A stretch of DNA of 64,000 nt. It comes from Owenia fusiformis. Taxonomy: Eukaryota > Annelida > Polychaeta > Sabellida > Oweniidae. The stretch lies in the NCBI GenBank assembly GCA_903813345.2, contig CAIIXF020000005.1, forward strand, positions 31,935,375 through 31,999,374, in the 5' to 3' direction. The translations under genes and the position numbers were made by a program. Below the pieces are notes generated by a model that made no database searches, had not been told where the DNA came from, and saw only the letters and a list, made by a program, of their open reading frames with translations. This document shows, one piece after another, positions 38,001 through 50,000 of the stretch (positions are counted from its first letter, which is position 1; every line of letters starts with the position of its first letter).

Positions 38001-41000
38001 CTGTCCGACTGTATGTTCGGACCGGCGTTTGATCAGTTTGATTGCTGGTTTTAGGCTCGGCCACCTTACTTTCCCTGGATAACGCACATGCGATTATCCG
38101 CTCATGGGAAGTAGGCGCCAACTTAATACCCTGCTTATTTTGAAGCCAGGATTGCCACTGATCGGCTTTAACGTTTTCAAATGACATATTTTGGATCTCC
38201 TGAGATGTTATCCAGTGGGGAGAACCGAGGTTTTCTAAGTGAGTTTTGAGCTGATATCGCGTTCTCGACAATACCACACAACCCTCAATCGGGCAAGGGA
38301 ACATGGATGTTTCCCGATCATGTTTTAACCACAAATGCTCAAGCATTTTGGTAAGCTCCACTCTCATCTTGCACTTATTACAGGCCCGAGTGGGCACTGC
38401 GGACAGATTGGGTTCCCTATTGGGCGTCCCCAATCGATCATGGACATTGTGTGATCGAGACATGACAGGCAATTTGCGTACGGTCTGTTTCGTTCGGGCC
38501 ATTCAGGCGAATTGTCGATACGTCGGATTTTCTCGCTTTATATAGGATCCCGGCTTATGTTAGTGACGTCACAATCACACTTCTACGAAGAACAGACTTA
38601 CATCGTGTCATTAACTTTTTGTGACGTCACGCAATATCAATCACGGTGTAATCTCATTTGTTCTAGTAATTTTCACGTGTTAAAGCTAAATTGTTCCAAC
38701 AATCTATTCGTTCCGTAGTTGCCAAACGTTCCTTAATATAAAAACTAATTAATCGCCATACTTAATATCTTATTTTATTGTACTGCATGAAAAGGCATTG
38801 GTTTATCTGAATAACTGATAAAACATATTTTTAGCTTTAAAAATATACCAGTATAAATATAATAATACGGTCACTATGGTGTAGACGTATTCAACGTACA
38901 CCTGGCCATAGTGATCAATCCGACTCGGCTGGTTATATCAACTGAATCGGTTACTTCCGGTGATTTCTTTCAATGCAACAGAACATTCGATATATACATC
39001 TTTGAATTTCTAATTGTATAATCTCTTGAATTACATGGAAACAAAAAAAGCAACATGCCCCTATGGTTCCTATTTTCATCCTACTTCTAAGGTACTGCAA
39101 AACAGGTTACTTCATATTTATACATAACTATTTTTTTTGGTGACCATGTTACTCTGAGAAATTGATCACTCTAAGGGAATGATCACGAATATCAGTGAAG
39201 GTACAAGTCAGCACCTTCGAACTGAGGGCATAATGGTCAGGTACCGTGACCTTCCACACGATAGCATACATTTTGGCAGCCCCATGTGCTGCACTACTTT
39301 TTAAATGGGATTCTCTCGGCAAATATACCGTTTGCTCTCTGAGGTAATGAGCTTCATTAGCCATGTTAGGTACCTCAACACTAGTATAGTGAGGTCCCGG
39401 AATGGTTGTAGCTTTACATTCCGTTTCACATTCATATCTCACAGTATTCACAGTGCATGTAGAGGACGAACTACACATCTCTGTTTTCACTGTACTAGCA
39501 CTTGCCATGTTTTTATGTTAGCACTTTATCAACGATGTTTACTTATTCAGTTGTACGTGTTTTCTGTTTTTATACAGCACTTACTCCGACTTATATACTG
39601 GTCATCTCTTATCACCATGGTTACCATCCCATAGCGCCATCTAATATTTTGGGACCGATCATATTCTCAAAAGATTATTTAGCTCAGAAACTCTGTTCAT
39701 TATACTCACTTGCACATTAATGTATAGATATACTCAATTTGATCAATCCCAGCATCGGGGCCTGATCATTGTCACTCCTTGATTTATCCAAGGGCATGAC
39801 AATCCATAATTCCTCACATCTACCTATGTGGGCCTAATCACTCAACATGTGTCATTCCTCACACTTATACGTTGTGTGGGTCTGACCAGCAATATCGATC
39901 CTCACCTCTCTTAGGTGGGCCTGATTGCTAACACCTCAAATATGTGATTACACAGGAATATCACCTCTGTGTATCACCTCCTCACGATCCTGGAAATATT
40001 CCAGATCTAAGACATTTAGTCTTTTCCACGTCAATCCGCACACTCTACTTGGTGTGGGCCTGACCTACCTAAATTCTCAATGTGCATCAATTTCATAAAC
40101 ACGAATTTAGATCATAGACAAAGGTATGACACACCGGCACATATTTTTGCCACTGCGGATGCATCTGCGTCTTTCCCTATAAATCATTTCGTTAGTTTCT
40201 GATCAACTTGAATATCTCCCAAATCGTTTCTTATGACCATATACGTGCCCAAATTTCAATTGGTTCTTACTTCATCACATACACAACTACAACAAGAGAC
40301 TCATTTCAAGTAGTCTCTTTTATTCTGCTCTCATCAAGCTGACATTCTATTATGCTCACATACATTAAAACATCATGATTGTTCTTTTATTATCATTCCT
40401 CATACAAGCCACAGGTCTTACAATCTGTATTCATATGTTTGCCTTTTTATCACCATTGTCAAATGTGTTCATACCAGTTATATGCTATTTCCCAATGGTA
40501 CCAATTAACAACGATAGTTTGTTTTAAAGTACACCAATATTTTTCACAACAATATTCCTATTTGAGCCGAACTCTTATTTTCTTAACTTGATTTCTCCAA
40601 AACAGGTTTTATTTAACTCTTGTTTAGATCTTGATTTTCCCCAAAAACATGTTTTATTAAACTCTTGTTCCGAGGATATGCCATATGTGGTACTTCCTCC
40701 CTGGCGACCCCATCATGGAATGGACCATTCCTACGTAGGCCAGGCATGAGAGCCACCTCAAACGCCGCCCTCTCTGGGTGCCTTACCTACTTATTTACTA
40801 ACTTAACTACCCCATGTATCCACTCTCATTTTTACTAATTCAGAAATAAAATGATAGACCATCATGTTATCCAGAAGTTTTGTGTGTATATAGGTACAAT
40901 TTAAAGAATGAAGGAAAAAACCTCATGTATAAAGTCCAACATTTTTATTTAACACAGAACACGTAACACTTAACGGAATTCAACTTTTTTAAACAGCTTA

Positions 41001-44000
41001 TTCTATTGCAAAGAGACAGGATAGATGCTCATGGTTTCTCCCACATGGCATCACTCAGCTCAATGCAAAAAACGTTTTTACATGAAATTACCGAAGTTCA
41101 AGTCTATGGAACTTCTCTGATAGCCCCGTCACCCGCTAACAGATGTGACAGCCAAACTTTTAGATGCCATCCCCAGGCGAAAACAGCTTATCTATTTACA
41201 ACATATGTACATTCATATGGACTAATACCAAAGTTTTAGATAACTTTTTCGATAGCCCCATCACCCGCTATCAAATGTGGTAGCCAAACTTTTAGATGCT
41301 ACCCCCTGGTAGAAGTCATAACCATATGAAAAGTTATTCATCTGGCACTGCAAGTTCTGGTCTCTAACTTACAATGCCATCTGAAATTTCCCCTAGTGAA
41401 GCACATGCCAACAATATTCCACAATCGGCCTTTTAAGCTCCAAATAATACACCAGAGCCCTAACAATGCAATGCAGTCTAACCCAGTCTCAACTAATGTA
41501 ATTCTAGCATCTGTTATGAAATGTAGTCAATACTCAGGCACAACAAGCGTACAATACAGACTTCTGCCCAATACAAGTCTAATACAGTACAACTCTTTGA
41601 ATGTCAACAACAACAATGATCCTTATCTAAGTTCCTTAATTAATACGTTGTTATTTAAAACATAACAACCCTAGACAGCCCCACCTCGCTGCCAGGCGTG
41701 AGGGCCTCCTCATACATCGCCCTCTCCGGTCATGAAAAACCAGATGTATTCCTAAAACTGCACCTGATGCCTTATTTGCAATCCTAATCAATGACGTTGC
41801 TATCCGTACATAACAACCCTAGACAGCCCCACCTCGCTGCCAGGCGTGAGGGCCTCCTCATACTTCGCCCTCTCCGGTCACTCAAAATTCATGACCATAC
41901 AACTATCCTCCTCCTTTGGGACATCTCCCAGCACCTTCTAATGCCATTTCATTTCTGCAGGTTAGGCAAAATGATCGCCATGTATCATTTCTAAACCAAT
42001 GGATTATCAAAGGAATGCATCCTTCACAGAGATGGTGTGGGCAATGTGACAATCCGCGAAGATTGCTCGTAGCAAATCCGCATGCATAGCAAGTCGGCCT
42101 TTCTGGTATCATGTTCTATTCTACATAAGTTTTACCTCGTTTTTATGCATTCATTCTGAAAACAGCCTCTTATATACTAGATTTTTGGGTTACCATGACG
42201 ATATGCAAATGAAGTATGTCATACTTATTGTTTTTGGGAACTGATCATTCCTGGTTATAATAGTTGACTGTCAAGGACCGATCATTTCCTTCTGTTAATA
42301 TATCTTCACTACATATAACGATTAGGAGGGTCTGCTTTCCCTCGTAATCTGTACTTCCCCACTTCACGAGTTTCATAACATTCTTTTTTCTTTACATTGG
42401 GTAGTGGTCTTGGTTCTAACGTCATACTTGGATCTTGTTTTTCCAAGGCAATCTTAGGGGATACATCCGGCCCTAACTTTGATTCCAGGAAGAGTTTCTC
42501 AAGATCAAGTAGTACATTTTCTTCTGTCATAGTTGGTTTTGTCTTTGGCTTTAATACCCAGTTGTCCACTTCCCCTAGGTAAGGTTTTAATTTCTCGAAA
42601 TGGACTACTTTCATTTTTGATTTCGGAGACTTTTGTATCCGGAAAACCACATCACTCAGAACTCTAGGGACAAAGTATGGTCCGGCCCACTTGTTTCTGA
42701 GTTTCATTTTCTGACCTGATCTCCTTGGTGGGGGAACTTCATTTAGAAACCAAACTGGGTCTCCCTCTTTGAAGGCACCACCACTGATCCTCTTGTCATA
42801 TTGTCGCTTCTGTCGTTCGACATTCTTACCTGTGGTTTCACGGACCTGTTCTATGGTGTCTTGGATCTCATCTCGGAGATCACTGACAAATTCTGTTTCA
42901 TCTTCGCCTGGCTCAGGTGGTTCCACCATGAGGGAAAGAGGAATTTCCACCTCATGTCCCAACATGAGTACGTTTGGTGTTACTCCAGTTGTATCATGCG
43001 GAGTTGCTCTATATGCCATAGTAACAAAGGGGATTTTAAGATCCCAATCAGCCTGGTCAGAACGGATGATCTTAGTGAGAGTCTGAACTAGGGTCTTATT
43101 GAATCTTTCCACCATGCCATCCGAAGCTGCATGGTATGGGGTCGTCCTGGTCTTATCAATGCTCATTAATTTGCAGATATGGGCCATGACTTTTGATTCA
43201 AATTCTCGACCTTGGTCACTGTGAAGGCTATGTGGTACTCCGAATCTACTAAACAAGTCAGAGACCAATATTGTTCCCACTGTTTCCGCTGTGTGGTCTG
43301 CAATGGGCCATGCCTCTGTCCATTTGGTATAGTAATCGCCAGCTACTAACACATACTTTTTGCCTCTTATGGTTTCCATGAGTGGCCCCAGTATGTCAAT
43401 GGCTATTCGTTCCATGGGAGCCCCCACTACATACTTCTGCATTGGAGCCCTCCTTTTCTTGGGAGGATTTCTTTGAGCAGAACATGGTTTGCATTTTGCA
43501 ACATGGAGTTTGACATCTGTTGACATGTTCGGCCAATAATAGTGTTTGTTCAATCTAGCTACAGTTTTCTTGATTCCAAAGTGTCCAGAGGTAACTGAGC
43601 CATGTGCCTCATTTAAAATGGCTTGCTTCATCTTTCTAGGTACAACTAACTGGAGCCTTTTTGTACTCGAGTGTTTGTCTGCCCAGATTTTATACAGAAT
43701 CTGATCATTCCGCAGGTTTAGTTGTTCCCATTGGGCCCACAACGTTTTTGTTCCTGCTCCTTGATCAGACACGCTTTCCCATTCTGGTCTAGTTCTTTCA
43801 TTCAGAAATGGTAACAAAGGCTTTATATCTGGATCTACGGATTGCATTTTTATTACCTCTTCCCGATTCCACTTGGGACCCAACTCAATAGTTAGTAGTT
43901 GCACAGTCTCAGTTTGTTCTAAAATCTCAGAGTCAATTTTGTCAGGGATGTCTCCCATCAACTGGCTGCAAGACGGACTGTTATCTTCCTCCTTTTGTTG

Positions 44001-47000
44001 TCCAATATTGCACAACTGGATTCCTTCTGGTTTTTCACCATTGCCATTTTTAGAACACCAACGACATGGCTTCCTGGAGAGTGAATCTGCATTAGAATGC
44101 ACTCTACCAGGTCTATATTCTAGTTTCATGTTGTACGCACTTAAGGTCTCTATCCACCTAGCTACCTGACCAGATGGTTCTTTAAAATTTAGGAGCCATC
44201 TCAAAGCTCCATGGTCAGTGCGGACAGTGAATGGTATACCATATAGATATTTTCTGTAGGTCTTCACAAAGTGCACAACTGCCAAAAGTTCTCTCTGGGT
44301 GGTGCAATAATTTTGCTCGGGTTTAGATAGACACCTGCTACCATATTCAATTACCCTTTCTTCTCCATCTTGTTCCTGTTGTAGAACAGCACCAATTGCC
44401 TTGGCACTTGCATCAGTGTCCAGGATATACCTTCCTTCCGATCTTGGGTAGGACAATATGGGAGCACTGATAAGCTTTTCTTTGAGAAGTTGCATTGCCT
44501 CTTTGCAATTCTCAGACCATTCCCAAGTGCGACCTTTATTTGTTAGTTCATGAAGGGGTTTTGCAATGGAAGAGAATCCTTCCACAAAACGTCTGTAATA
44601 CGTGGCTGATCCCATAAAGGACCTTAGTTCATGTAAGTCTTCAGGTGTTCCCCATTCTTTTATAGCTGCCACCTTGGACGGATCTGTCTTAATGCCATTT
44701 GACGACACAATATGCCCCAGGAAGTTCACTTCCTTTTTAAACAAATCACACTTGGATGGCTTCAGCTTCAACCCGGCTTGCTTTAGTCGAGTAAAAACTT
44801 CAGCCAATCGGCTACATTCTTCTTGGAAATCTCTCCCAAACACTATTATGTCATCAAGATAGACTAGACAAGTTTCCCATCTTAGCCCTGCGAGAATAGC
44901 TTCCATTAGGCGCTCAAAGGTACTAGGTGCATTGCATAATCCGAAGGGCATTACATTAAATTGAAAAAGACCACTTCGGGTAGTGAAGGCAGATTTGGCC
45001 TTTGCATCATCATCTAGTCCCAATTGCCAATAGCCACTAGCCAGGTCAAGGCTGGAAAACCAGACTGCACCGCCTAGCTCTTGTAAGGTATCGTCAATTC
45101 GAGGCAAAGGATAAGCATCTTTGCGTGTTATATCATTCAGTTTTCGGTAATCTACACAGTACCTGGTCTCACCATTTTTCTTCCTAACAAGTACAATTGG
45201 TGAAGCCCATGGACTATTACTAGGTTCCACTATTCCCTGCTCTAGCATCTTGCTAAGTTCTTTATCAGCTTCATCTTGTTTTGACCGTGGAAATCGCCTA
45301 AATGGTTGCCTTATGGGAGGATGATCCCCAGTATAAATTGCGTGCTCGACCAAATTGGTTCTACCTAGGTCTGACTTATCTCGAGCAAACACATCTTGAT
45401 GTTCCATTAACATATTCCCAACTTGTTCTGTTTCCTCAGGAGATAGCTCCTTGCTACCTCTTGTTAACAGATCTTGAATGTGAAATGGAAGATCCTTCCT
45501 TGTATCTGAAGAAGGTTCTGGTATCTTTGGATCCAGTACACTGTACGATTCTGGGTGTGTTGCTATACCTGCAGTTTCCCCTTTGTGTACAGTTATGGGT
45601 TCTGCAGATGCATTCATGACCCTAACTGGTACAACAGGATTCTCCGTGTGGGTAATCATTTTACTAACCAATAGCCCTCTTTTTAGTAATGGACTATCTT
45701 GTGCAGGCTCTATTATAGAACAACTGTATTTGCCATATAATTTATCAGTGGGTTTTTCTACAATCTGAGCTGGAACGTTTGCTTCACATCCCGCCGGTAT
45801 CGTAGTAGTGGCTGTTATAGCAACCCTTCTGCAATACCCATCAGGGCGAGGAAGCCTATTATGACCAACTATTACTTCTTTCCCATCGGACAAACTCAAT
45901 TCTCTAGGCTGAATACAGTAACCTGACTTCATGAGAAAGTCCATTCCAAGTAGTATAGGTTCTGAACATTTGGCTACAAAGACCTCAAGTGGGATCAATT
46001 TGCTACCAATCTGTAATACTATATCAATTTGACCATCACAAGTTAAGATCTTACTTGAGTCTGCCAATTTGATATGAAATGCAGTAGGCCGCAATGGAGG
46101 CCTATCCTTCATTTTCATGTACTCATCTGTATGGGATATTGTGTGAGTGGCACCTGTATCAATGAGACAATCATAACTCATATCATTTATCTTGCCTGTT
46201 ACATACAGACTGTTTGGTGACAACCTATCTATAACAGGGCCACTTCTTATAACAGGTTGTACATCCCGTCGCCCAGGAGGAGGTTGATTCCTTGAAGAAC
46301 CTTCAAATCGTCCCTGATTCTGAGGTGGATGTCTCATTTCTTCCTGTCTGTGATATTGCCATGGTTTCTGGGTCTTTGTTACCTGGGTACAGTCCCTAGA
46401 TAAATGACCCATCTGCCCACATTGATAACATTTCACTTGCCTGTTATTTGGACCATTGATACTATCCAATTTTGCTAACATTTTCTCCATTACTTTATTC
46501 TGTGACAGTAAAGTGGCACTTATAGAATCTGTCTGTTTAGGTTGATCTGGCTCTTCCTTTTTATCAGAGGTTCCAGATCGAACCTTTGGTGTCTTACTAG
46601 AATTCATGCTATGGAAGGCTTCTGCTTTCATAGCTGATTTGATAGCAGCTAGTAAAGTTTCAGGTTCACTTCGATAGACTTCTTCTCTGACTTTCTCTTT
46701 AGCCAATCCCCTGCGGAAGTGGTTAATACAGACTTTTTCCAAATGTTCATTATCAAGCCCAGGGAATGCTTCCATTGCAAGAGTTCTGATTGCTTGCCCA
46801 TATTCCCTGTAAGATTCGGTAGCTTTCTGAGTTCTAGTTTCTAATTCTACTAGACTAGAGTCAGTCCAGCGAATTTTTCCAAATCGTTCCTTCATTAAAG
46901 TACATAACTCAGCAAAACTTGGAGTATGATCTCCCAACTGTTCCAGTACCTGTGCAGCAGGTCCTTCAAGACACACTTGTAATGCACTTACTTTCTGGGA

Positions 47001-50000
47001 ATCACTCCAGTTATTCAAGTTTGCTAAGGAATTAAAATGTCGGGCATAATCTTGCCAATGCTTGGAACCGTTATACCTATCTGGTTTCCAATTACCAACA
47101 TTAGCTGTTTTGTTAATTTTTACTACATCATTTTTGCTTTCCTTCTTTGATTTTCTCAAGGGAGGTTTAAGAGATTCTGAACTAGAAGTTCTTGTTTGAT
47201 CCCTTGTTTTGCTGGAGGATACACTACTTTGCTTTGAACTCTTGTGTTCCCTCTTAGGGGCCGTAGAAGAATCTGAGACAGAGATTGAGCTTAAAGCTTC
47301 CTCTATCTTCTTCCTATGGTATTTAATTGTATCCTTGATACTTCTCTTTTTACTGGACGTTTCTGAAACATTAGAGAGACAATGTGGATCCAATCGTCTC
47401 ATTACCTTTGGAACTTCTATTCCTGATTCTGTCTCACGTTTCATTTTGTATTGGGTATCATGACTACTTTGTACAGGAGAACTACTCCTCACAGAATAAT
47501 CTACAAATGGATCTGTAGACCAGGCACGTGAGATGTAGTCCCTGTACTTATCTCTCTGTCTATGTAATTCATCCATTTTATCACGTTGATCCTTTGCTTC
47601 AAACAGAGGCAACGTGGTAGGTCTCTGAGCGGTTCTTCCCCTTATTGTTCTTCCCAAACTGGTTGAAGTTTTCTTGGGAATTTGATCAAGTCTCTTAGGC
47701 GTTTCATCCTCTTCTGTAAAGGCTGATTGTGCCCCATACAAATGGTATGATTTCCTTTTTAATCTGACACCAGTTCTTCCACTTTCATCATACATCTCAC
47801 TGCTTCGATGTGTACTAGTAGGAGAATTTGGTGGTGCATATGATGGAGCCAACTTAATAGTCTCATCATATCCTATAGTTCTTCCACGTGAACCGTAACC
47901 AGTTTCTGATGGGGATTCCCATCCTGTGAGTTCACTTCTTTCACTCTTACTGTATGACATGTCTTTTAGTATCTCTTTTTCTATTCTTAAATTTACAAAT
48001 TATCCCACCGCTGCCACCAGTGCAGCGCAACCGGGCTCCGTTTTTGATGCTATGGTAGTGTGCTCGTGGAGTCGGTTTGCTGTCAGTTTTTAGTTTATAG
48101 GCATGGGCGGACTCCAGGTAAAAACCCTTGTGTGAGTCCTAGTTGTAATGTTCCAATTCTGATTTATAACCCCCTTTTTTGGTAGTGTAACTGCCACCAG
48201 TGAACTAGGTTCACAACTAAAGATAATAAAGAAACTAAAATATATCACAATGGGGTAATCACATATCCAAACGGGATATCATCTCTTGTTTGTTCTCTTT
48301 TACGAAAAGCCTAATGGGATAATCACATTGAGATCATCCCATTGGGGATTCTTTAAATAACCAATATACCTGTGAATTTCTCAATTAGGGAAAGTCACTC
48401 GTCGGTTCCTGTTTGGTATCTCCCCAATCGGGATCCTCAAATCACGATGGGATTACTTAGCTAGGCTATTGTCTTTTTATACTAGCATATTCTCAATAGT
48501 AACCTTGTTCTCCTACCAATTAGGATATTCAGCCTTCTGACTGCTCTTATCCCGATTCAGCAGGTCTTTTTATTGAAGCCTATCTCGCTTCCCAGAATGT
48601 GAAACTCTGACGTAATCTATACCGCTGATCACGTCGTAAAATATGGTGTGTGCGATTTAAATACCTGACCCAATTCCTAGGGTACATTCACAAACAGATT
48701 CATAAAACGTCATAAACTCACTATGACTTTGTCTCTCATAGACCACCGTGTATTTTGCAACAATATATACCGCCAATAAGCTCTCACTGGCTTTATCATT
48801 GGCACCAATCAATCACACAACTTCCACGTTGCAAAATACCAACAGAACTTCCATTAGTTCATTATATCCTTTTGTGATTCAGTATTCACACCACAACCGA
48901 CACTCTTATTCAATCATTCACATCCGAAGGGAATCAACCAAGCCCCATCAAAAGGGAACCTTAATTACCCATAAGATATCTCGTATTGCAATCTAGCAAT
49001 CTCATCTGAGATGTTACTTTCATGAGATGTCCATCGAATCTCTTTACCCGTTGAGATTTTGCATCAATCTGTTCTCAGAGATGTGCCTTCTTTGAGATTT
49101 TGCATAATCTGATCTCATTCAGAGATGTGTGTTCTTTGAGATTTATTTCCATCTCTTCTATCTTATTCTCAATCTGAGATGCTCTGAGATACCACTTGTT
49201 TGAGATTTCACAACAATCTGTGCGTTCTTTTGAGATCCTACACAATCTGATCTCAATCTGAGATGTTACTTTCATGAGATGTCCATCAAATCTGAGGAGC
49301 TGTGGTTCTGCTCCCGTATTTATACTCAGTATTCAATTGTGACGTCAATGGCATCTCTAAATGCACACTAACTTTCAATTCCATGGAACACCGTCAGCAT
49401 TATGGAGATAGGTAGCAGACGAAAATACTCTCAAAATACGCCAAAATTACGAACGTGACCCACCCTGAATGGTTCTTTATATTCACAGTTTACATTGGTT
49501 ATTTGACTTGTATTGCGTAATTAAATGTACCATTAGAAAGTGAATTATGGGGCAATTTCGTTACAGCAGTTTGACTTATCATATTCTTTCTAATAAAGGC
49601 ACAGTGTGTCTCCCAAATTTCCCTGGAGGAGATGTGTCAAATTACGAAATCCTCTGGGATTTTTGAACGGTATATATGATTATGAATTATTCAATCAAAC
49701 CTATTTATAATTGCCCAATTAATTTATTCAATTTTTTTAAATTTTGTCTTGATTTTTGTAACTCAAGTTGCCATCCTTTGATGGAAAAGTAGGGTGTGGG
49801 GTTATTGAGAGTGTGTGTATCTATTAGAGAGAAAACAGTAGAGTGAAGATTATTAAGATCAACTGTGATTAACTACTCATACATTGGATATTGCCTTTTT
49901 TCAAATAATTTCAGAAATACTGTACTTCTACTTAATTCCCTTTCATTCCATCCTTACCACACTACAAACTGCAACATCGATGCAACAACTGAATAAAGGT

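Larger units (their letters stand above)
34946..49565 (-). mobile_element. Full-length Ty3/Gypsy LTR retrotransposon
   Basis: 14,620 bp, transcribed on the - strand. LTRs at 48021-49565 (5') and 34946-36490 (3'), each 1545 bp, bounded by TG...CA. Target duplication GCAG at 34942-34945 and 49566-49569. Primer site for tRNA-Leu, purine tract before the 3' LTR, and one intact Gag-Pol. About 5.8 kb between pol and the 3' LTR holds three extra ORFs and repeats. Near-identical LTRs and an intact ORF imply a recent insertion. No chromodomain or envelope was recognised. Confidence 0.95.

Noticed and set aside
37426-38502. Captured host histone H3 gene
   Set aside because: Similarity stops after ten residues; nothing of the histone core follows, so only the tail end is mimicked or captured.
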